Assembly (NCBI GenBank): GCA_021812385.1
Contig: JAKANO010000010.1
Span: forward strand, 1-64,000
Length of the DNA: 64,000 bases
DNA from: Pseudomonadota bacterium
GTDB taxonomy: Bacteria > Pseudomonadota > Gammaproteobacteria > Burkholderiales > Thiobacteraceae
Direction of reading: 5' to 3'
In this document: piece by piece, positions 56,818 to 64,000 of the stretch
Layout: every line of letters starts with the position of its first letter
Numbering within the stretch: position 1 is the stretch's first letter
Made by a program: the position numbers and the translations under genes
Notes under the pieces: model-generated
Databases searched by the model: none
What the model saw: only the letters and a program-made list of their open reading frames with translations
Told to the model about the DNA's origin: nothing

Positions 56818-57933
56818 TCACCCCACCAAGGCCACCGCCTTGATCTGCGCCCATACCTTCTGGCCCGGGTGCAAACCCAGTTTGGCGGCGGAGCGCCGCG
56901 TAATGCGCGCGATCAGCGCGACACCGCCGGCGTTCAAGCGCACCAAGGACAGCGCGGGGTGGGTGTCGTCGGCCAGTTGCTCGACGGTCGCGGGTAGCAC
57001 GTTGAGGATGCTGCTGTCGAGATGGGTTCCCAAAGCAATGCTGATGTCGCGCGCGAGAATCCGCACGCGTACGTGCTGGCCAATTGGTAGCTTGTTGTCG
57101 CGCACCCACAAGTTGCCGCCGGTGAAGGCGACGCGCGCGAGATGCCACTCGGCGTCGAGCTCGGCGATCTCGCCTTCCAGCACCACGCCGGCGTCTTCGC
57201 CCAAACGAATCGGCAGATCGAGCCGCGCCAGGGTTTCGCCCAACGCGCCGCTGGCGAGTGCGCGCCCTTGTTCCAGAACCACCAAATGATCGGCTAAACG
57301 CGCCACTTCGTCCGGCGCGTGACTGACATAGATCAGCGGTATTTCCAGCTCGTCATGCAAGCGTTCCAGGTAGGGCAGGATTTCATTTTTGCGCTTGAGA
57401 TCAAGCGCGGCCAGCGGTTCGTCCATGAGCAGAATGCGCGGACTGGCGGCGAGCGCGCGGGCAATGGCGACGCGCTGTTTCTCGCCGCCGGAAAGTTTGT
57501 GCGGCATGCGCTCGAGTAGCGGCGCGATGCCCAGCAGCTCCACCACGTGCTGCAACGAGGCTATTTTGGAATTTTCCGGGCGAGCACTCTTCGGCACGCG
57601 CCGCATGCCGTATTCCAGATTGCGACGGATAGTGAGATGCGGAAACAAGCTCGCCTCTTGAAACACATATCCCAAGGGCCGCTGATGCGTCGGCACAAAC
57701 AGGCCGCGGCTATCGTCCTGCCACACCTCGCCATTTACGCTGAGATAGCCGCCGGGGGCATGCTCCAGTCCGGCGATGGCGCGCAGGCAGGTGGTCTTGC
57801 CCGAGCCCGATGCGCCGAACAGGGCGCTGACGCCGCGCCCCGGCAATTGCAAATCCACGTCGAGCGTGAAGCCGGGATGGGCGACGCGGAAGCGCGCGTG
57901 GATTATTTCAATGTTCTGCGGCATGTTTGCCAT
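56818..57933 (-). CDS. modC: Molybdate ABC transporter ATP-binding protein
   Basis: [34 protein letters not shown]-terminal TOBE domain; adjacent modB/modA. Confidence 0.96.
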   Translation of the reverse strand: MANMPQNIEIIHARFRVAHPGFTLDVDLQLPGRGVSALFGASGSGKTTCLRAIAGLEHAPGGYLSVNGEVWQDDSRGLFVPTHQRPLGYVFQEASLFPHLTIRRNLEYGMRRVPKSARPENSKIASLQHVVELLGIAPLLERMPHKLSGGEKQRVAIARALAASPRILLMDEPLAALDLKRKNEILPYLERLHDELEIPLIYVSHAPDEVARLADHLVVLEQGRALASGALGETLARLDLPIRLGEDAGVVLEGEIAELDAEWHLARVAFTGGNLWVRDNKLPIGQHVRVRILARDISIALGTHLDSSILNVLPATVEQLADDTHPALSLVRLNAGGVALIARITRRSAAKLGLHPGQKVWAQIKAVALVG

Positions 57934-57949
57934 TGAAACCATAAAGCTT

Positions 57950-58028
57950 GAACCGCGAAGGACGCAAAGGTACGCGAAGGAAACACGAATGAGATCTCCT
58001 TTGCGTACCTTTGCGTCCTTTGCGGTGA
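57950..58028. repeat. Inverted-repeat element, copy J, between modC and modB
   Basis: AACCGCGAAGGACGCAAAGGTACGCGAAGGAAA ... CCTTTGCGTACCTTTGCGTCCTTTGCGGT. Confidence 0.85.
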
Positions 58029-58047
58029 AATATGTTGTTCAAATCCA

Positions 58048-59479
<1,432 letters not shown>

Positions 59480-59536
59480 TTACCATTGGTGATTATGCGG
59501 CAAATGGTTGGCGCGTGGGAGCAAGAAATCTTATCG

Positions 59537-60178
59537 CTAAACCGACTCCGCTGCGCGCGCCGCTCTGCCGCTGGCCATCGACAAAGCGCCCAACCCGCTC
59601 GCATCTTCCGGGCCAAAACATTGTTGGTAGTCGTCGCACACTTGGCAACTCGGCGCTTTGCACAAATTCACTTCGGCGCGATCGCACAACTGTTTATAGA
59701 AAAATTTCTTCCACTTCATATTGGCGACATTCTTGTCGTGCAGAGCAGTGAAATTCTGTTTCAGCAGATCGGACAGCGCATGCCGTCCCGTCAGCCCCAT
59801 GTCCTGCCACAAATGATTGCCTCCGGTGCAGCCGGCGGCGATAGCATAGGCCAACCAAGACGCTTCCTCGCGCCCATGACTGCGATGCTCCAACAACAAG
59901 GCGAGCAAGTCGTGCATCTCTTCCTGGCGAAAAGCGGGACAGGGCGCATCGTTGTCGGACAAAACCGTCGCCGCGAACAATGCCGGCCATGCGCCGGGAA
60001 AATAGCGGTCCAGCAAGCAACGGAACTGCTGCTCGCTCAGGCCGAAAAACAGTGCCGGAAACGTGCCGCTGGCAAAAGCCGTGCACACTGCGCCGGCAAA
60101 CGCTTGCGTCATCACATCCGCGGGATCGCGCGCATAATCCATCAATTGCCCGCGATTCATTGTGCTTTCAAGTCGCAT
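59537..60178 (-). CDS. nifQ: NifQ, molybdenum donor for FeMo-co
   Basis: C-terminal Cx4Cx2Cx5C motif: C-KAPS-C-QV-C-DDYQQ-C; position in nif cluster. Confidence 0.92.
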   Translation of the reverse strand: MRLESTMNRGQLMDYARDPADVMTQAFAGAVCTAFASGTFPALFFGLSEQQFRCLLDRYFPGAWPALFAATVLSDNDAPCPAFRQEEMHDLLALLLEHRSHGREEASWLAYAIAAGCTGGNHLWQDMGLTGRHALSDLLKQNFTALHDKNVANMKWKKFFYKQLCDRAEVNLCKAPSCQVCDDYQQCFGPEDASGLGALSMASGRAARAAESV

Positions 60179-60194
60179 ACCGCTACCCTCGCTT

Positions 60195-60509
60195 CTATTC
60201 CGCGCTCATTTCGGCGTGCGTATAGCAATCCTTCGGGCAAATCTTGGAGCAGGCCTCGCAGCCGACGCAGTTCGTCTGGTTGGCGATGGTCATGACCTTG
60301 CGCTCGTATTCCTCGTCGTCATCGTCGTCGCTGCCCAGTACCACGGGGATGAACTCGCCGTCCTCGGTGACGCCCACGAGTTGCAGCACTTCGCGCCCGC
60401 ATACCCGGAAGCAGCGGCCGCAGCCGATGCATTTTTCCTGATTGATCTCGCCGACAAATTTTGGCGTCCAAGTACGCCCATCGGGCATAGTGACCGTCGC
60501 GAAAGCCAT
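60195..60509 (-). CDS. fdxB: nif-specific 4Fe-4S ferredoxin III
   Basis: CIGCGRCFRVCGREVLQL ... CVGCEACSKICPKDCYTH. Confidence 0.94.
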   Translation of the reverse strand: MAFATVTMPDGRTWTPKFVGEINQEKCIGCGRCFRVCGREVLQLVGVTEDGEFIPVVLGSDDDDDEEYERKVMTIANQTNCVGCEACSKICPKDCYTHAEMSAE

Positions 60510-60519
60510 GTTCCTCTCC

Positions 60520-60840
60520 TTAGCTGCCGGCAGCGGCCAGCTTCTTGCGCGCAGCGTCCAGACTTTCGAACGCGGCGACGGTCTGCTGCGCGACTTCCAT
60601 CACTTTGTCCAGGCCGGTCGGCAGCTCTTCCGACAAGTCGTGTAGCGCCATGCGCGCATCCATGGCGCGCGCGTTGAGTTTTTTCACCTCGGCCTTGAGT
60701 GTTTCCTTGTCTTCCACGTTCGCTTTCCCTTCGATCTTTTTCATGCACGCGGCGAGAAACTGCTCCTGTTCCTCGTCTTCGATAATGTCCAGCCAATGCG
60801 GGACATCGACTTCCATACTATCTTCAAGGACTACAGACAT
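60520..60840 (-). CDS. DUF683/CCE_0567-like nif-associated protein
   Basis: KETLKAEVKKLNARAMDARMALHDLSEELPTGL, located between fdxB and the DUF269-like gene. Confidence 0.82.
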   Translation of the reverse strand: MSVVLEDSMEVDVPHWLDIIEDEEQEQFLAACMKKIEGKANVEDKETLKAEVKKLNARAMDARMALHDLSEELPTGLDKVMEVAQQTVAAFESLDAARKKLAAAGS

Positions 60841-60909
60841 GATGTGCTCCTTTCGATTTCAGCTACAACCGGGTGACGCCCGACGCCTGACGCCCGACGC
60901 CTGATTTTT

Positions 60910-61407
60910 CTAACCATACTTCGCCGCGTCGGAGAATTGATTCACCATCGCAACACCCGCCGCGACCTGTTTCTCGCCTTCTTCCGCGAGTTTTTCCATG
61001 CTCTCGAATCCAAAGCGGTGCACGTCGCGCAATTGTTTGTTGACCGCCACCAGGCGCCCGGCCAGCAGCACGATGCGGCCAAAGCCTTCATGCGACATTT
61101 TCATCATGGGCGACACCATGACGCCTGTCTGGCGCTCGATGGCCAGGCCGATGGCGTTGTAGTACAGCTCCACGCGCCACAGCACTTCCGGATCGGGATC
61201 GTCGATGATCGGCATTTGCCGGCGCTGCTCCTTGGTGACGATATAGGGCGCGAGCAGCGTGAGGTCGCTCTTGCCTTCCCAAGTCCCGTGCGTATCCTGG
61301 GCGCGCCACTGTTTGACTAATTCCTTCACGAACAGCGACTGCATCGGATCGGCGGCGGCTTCGGCCACTGCGGTTTCGGCATTAAGCATCTTGAACCTCT
61401 TCATCAA
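60910..61407 (-). CDS. NifX-associated DUF269-type protein
   Basis: [62 protein letters not shown]. Confidence 0.92.
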   Translation of the reverse strand: MMKRFKMLNAETAVAEAAADPMQSLFVKELVKQWRAQDTHGTWEGKSDLTLLAPYIVTKEQRRQMPIIDDPDPEVLWRVELYYNAIGLAIERQTGVMVSPMMKMSHEGFGRIVLLAGRLVAVNKQLRDVHRFGFESMEKLAEEGEKQVAAGVAMVNQFSDAAKYG

Positions 61408-61792
61408 AATCGAACGTTTTTTTCTGGTCCTTGAGAACCGCCTTGCGCAACCAGGGGGGCGGCGTACCTTTCAGCACGCCTTGTAGTTTGATCAAAATCT
61501 CGTCGATCACTTCCGGTTGCTGCACCTTGATCGGGTGGATATTGCTGGCCACCACCCGCGCCGCACCCGAACCGCCAATCGCCGCCACATAAAGAATGGC
61601 GCAATCCTTGATGGCGTCCAGCTTGGGCGCGAGCTTGTCTTCGTTGCCGTCTTCCTGGAGGTCGCCCTCGAACTGGATCGCTTCCACGAAGCGCGAATCA
61701 TCGGACGACACATCGTAGATCGCGATGTTCTTCGCCCAGCCGAAATGAGCGTCCACCCGTTTCATATCCTGTGTGCAAAACGCTACTTTCAT
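61382..61792 (-). CDS. nifX: Nitrogen fixation protein NifX
   Basis: [44 protein letters not shown]. Confidence 0.93.
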   Translation of the reverse strand: MKVAFCTQDMKRVDAHFGWAKNIAIYDVSSDDSRFVEAIQFEGDLQEDGNEDKLAPKLDAIKDCAILYVAAIGGSGAARVVASNIHPIKVQQPEVIDEILIKLQGVLKGTPPPWLRKAVLKDQKKTFDFDEEVQDA

Positions 61793-61829
61793 ATAACCTC
61801 CATTGGTAAAACTTTGATCCAAGCCGCTG

Positions 61830-63197
61830 TCAATGAGCCGCAGTCGACGCACAACTTCCACATTCCGCTCCATCCGCAACAGGTTGCCGCCAATCGTCCG
61901 GCGCAGGTTCGTGCGCCGCCGCCATGAACATATTGGCCACGGTAAAAATCAAGTCGCGCGTACCGCGATATCCCACCGTCACTTGATGCGCCGCACCCAG
62001 GCGGTCGAACATGGGAATGCCCATGCGCAAGAACGGAATATTCAGGCGCTCCGCCATCTGCCGGCCGTGCGAATGCGTGATCAGCATGTCGCAGCCCTGT
62101 GCGCGCAATTCCAAATCTTCCAGATCGCCGATCAGCACTTCCTGCGCCGGTAATTTTTCCAGTAGCGGCGAATGCGTGGTGGTCACCACCGCGGCGAGTT
62201 CCGCGCCGATGCCGACCAACAAATGGCCAATGGCGCTCAACATCTCCGGCTCCGCGCCAATGGCGATTTTCTTGCCGCCGATGTAGAAGTGCGCATCCAG
62301 CATGGCGTCCACCAACTGGCTGCGCTGGCGGCGATATTTGTTCGGCGCCGCGCGCCCGGATTTCTGCGCCAGCAGGCTCATCAGCTGATCGTTAGCATCC
62401 AGTCCGGTCAGGCTTTCCAGCACTTGGAACGGCACGCCGCATTTGTCCTGCAAAGTCTGCGCAGCCTCGCGCATGTGTTCGCCGATGGCGATAGTAAATT
62501 CGGAGGCCCCGGTGCTGCGCAGTTCCGCCAGCGTGGTGCCGCCCAAGGTCGTGGGGCTGAAGTTATCCGGCACATGGCCGTCCATGGAGCCGGACAAATC
62601 CGGCAGGATGATCGGCTTGAGGCCGAAGGCTTCCACCAGTTCGCGAATTTCTTCGATGTCGCCCGGCGTGAGGTTGCTGCCGGCTAATACGTTCACCTGT
62701 CCGGCAATCTTCTCGCCCGGCTCGGCCAGTTCCTGCACGATCTTGGTCACGGCCTTGGCCCAGCCGTCCTGAAACGCGCCCACATAATCCGGCGTCGACA
62801 CATACACCAGCGCCAACTCATCCAGCTCGGGGTGCTTCTTGCGAATCGCGGCCAGATAGCCATCCACATCGTCGCCTTTGGTTTCCGTGAGACCGGTGGA
62901 AGCAATGCCGATGATGGCCGGATTGGCGCGCTTGTGGATGTTGAGGATGGCCTGCTCGACGTTTTCCATGCCGCCCATGATGGTGGTCGCCTCGTTCATG
63001 GCCGTGGTCTGCATCGGCACCGCTTCCTTGAAGTGGCGCACGAACAGCACTAGGCCGAAGGCGGTGCAGCCTTGCGAGCCGTGCAGCGTCGGCATGCAGT
63101 TGTTCAAGCCCATGAAGGCCAGCGCCGCGCCGATCGGCTGGCTCATCTTGAGCGGATTGACCGCGCAGGATTTTTTTACATGAGTGACGTTGGCCAT
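61830..63197 (-). CDS. nifN: FeMo-co scaffold subunit NifN
   Basis: KKSCAVNPLKMSQPIGAALAFMGLNNCMPTLHGSQGCTAFGLVLFVRHFKE. Confidence 0.96.
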   Translation of the reverse strand: MANVTHVKKSCAVNPLKMSQPIGAALAFMGLNNCMPTLHGSQGCTAFGLVLFVRHFKEAVPMQTTAMNEATTIMGGMENVEQAILNIHKRANPAIIGIASTGLTETKGDDVDGYLAAIRKKHPELDELALVYVSTPDYVGAFQDGWAKAVTKIVQELAEPGEKIAGQVNVLAGSNLTPGDIEEIRELVEAFGLKPIILPDLSGSMDGHVPDNFSPTTLGGTTLAELRSTGASEFTIAIGEHMREAAQTLQDKCGVPFQVLESLTGLDANDQLMSLLAQKSGRAAPNKYRRQRSQLVDAMLDAHFYIGGKKIAIGAEPEMLSAIGHLLVGIGAELAAVVTTTHSPLLEKLPAQEVLIGDLEDLELRAQGCDMLITHSHGRQMAERLNIPFLRMGIPMFDRLGAAHQVTVGYRGTRDLIFTVANMFMAAAHEPAPDDWRQPVADGAECGSCASTAAH

Positions 63198-63198
63198 G

Positions 63199-64000
63199 TT
63201 AAGTCCCGAGGACTGAGGTCTGAGGACTGAGACCACCAAGGACTGAGGGCTCAGGACTGAGGGCTGAGGGTGTGGTGGTTTTACTCAGTCCTGAGTCCTC
63301 AGCACTCGGCACTGAATTTGTTTCCCATGGAGCGGGACGCCGCACCTGTTCCCAAATCGGATTGGTCAGCGCCTTGTCGATTTCCTGCACCAGCTTCACC
63401 ATGCCGCTATAGCCGGCGTAGGCGTGATGCCGTTCCTGATTGATGTCGAGCCAGGGCATCTTGGCCTTGAGCGCGATGAACTGCGAGCGCCCGCCGGAGA
63501 GCATGATCTCGGCTTGCGCATCCTTGAGCATTTTGTACATTTCGCGCGGCGTCATGTCGTCGATCATGTGCGCGTCTTCGCCCATCAGTTCCTTGATTTT
63601 CTGCTTGTCTTCGAGGGTGGATTTCTTCACGCTGGTGCCGACGATTTCCATGCCGACTTCCTGCAGCGCGGACACCACCGACCAGGATTTCACGCCGCCG
63701 GTGATGAGCAGCACCTTCACGCCTTGCAGGCGATCTTTGTAGGGTTCCATGGCCTGCCAGAACGTCGCTTCTTCACGCTGGATAATGGCTTCGGTGCGCT
63801 CCAGCAGATCCGCCGGCGCGCCCTTCTCCACCAGCAGCTTGGCGATGCTGCGCAGCGATTCATTCATGTCGGTGATGCCGTAGAACGAGCCTTCGAAGAA
63901 CGGAATTTGATAGCGCTCGTCCATCTTGCGCGCGATGTTGATCATGGCCTTGGAACACACCATCATCGCCGCCTTGGCGCGATGGCTGTAAGCGACTTCT
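63199..64000 (-). CDS. nifE: FeMo-co scaffold subunit NifE (partial, 5' part outside window)
   Basis: AYSHRAKAAMMVCSKAMINIARKMDERYQIPFFEGSFYGITDMNESLR; frame open to the window edge. Confidence 0.95.
   Translation of the reverse strand, partial: EVAYSHRAKAAMMVCSKAMINIARKMDERYQIPFFEGSFYGITDMNESLRSIAKLLVEKGAPADLLERTEAIIQREEATFWQAMEPYKDRLQGVKVLLITGGVKSWSVVSALQEVGMEIVGTSVKKSTLEDKQKIKELMGEDAHMIDDMTPREMYKMLKDAQAEIMLSGGRSQFIALKAKMPWLDINQERHHAYAGYSGMVKLVQEIDKALTNPIWEQVRRPAPWETNSVPSAEDSGLSKTTTPSALSPEPSVLGGLSPQTSVLGT
63204..63312. repeat. GTCCTCAG/CTGAGGAC-type repeat within the 3' end of nifE
   Basis: CCGAGGACTGAGGTCTGAGGACTGAG ... ACTCAGTCCTGAGTCCTCAGCACTCGGCACT. Confidence 0.75.

Overview
The window reads as a betaproteobacterial-type chromosome segment; that taxonomic guess comes from gene content and was not tested. 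Housekeeping genes fill ~0.2-15 kb: tyrS, an M23 peptidase, anmK, a PfkB kinase, tag, two c-di-GMP proteins, an OlsB/OlsA-like pair, apaH, rep, a cytochrome c and tRNA-Arg(CCG). Most of ~15-64 kb is a large nitrogen-fixation region. It contains: an fmdB/AAA-ATPase/GST/selO/FAH block; an isc-like Fe-S operon (iscS-iscU-iscA-iscA'-small ORF-hscA-fdx) with a near-perfect sigma54 promoter and an NifA-type upstream site; ald, nifV, cysE, nifW, fixABCX; a glutaminase-STAS-cNMP fusion; a flavin/Rieske/truncated-haemoglobin block; modABC, nifQ, fdxB, a DUF683-like and a DUF269-like gene, nifX, nifN and the 3' part of nifE, which runs off the window end. A less nif-like patch at ~22-26.5 kb carries a cupin, an esterase, a GNAT, a PIN-like protein and a toxin-antitoxin pair; a hipBA module sits beside duplicated modC and hipA remnants. 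Main observations: (1) four copies of TGTCGCAA-N5-ACA, a stricter form of the NifA site TGT-N10-ACA, all at nif-type gene blocks; (2) an NtrC-like dyad plus a sigma54 promoter upstream of the glutaminase fusion; (3) a triple 11-bp-periodic Pho box upstream of the OlsBA-like pair; (4) a pair of ~355-bp MITE-like elements with inverted termini and covarying internal stems, bracketing two unknown genes; (5) about ten copies of an intergenic inverted-repeat family, splitting the fixABCX order; (6) a CCA-enzyme-derived protein that lost its HD residues; (7) hipBA next to a second, decayed hipA/modC junction. No searches were run; all assignments come from reading the sequence and the supplied translations.
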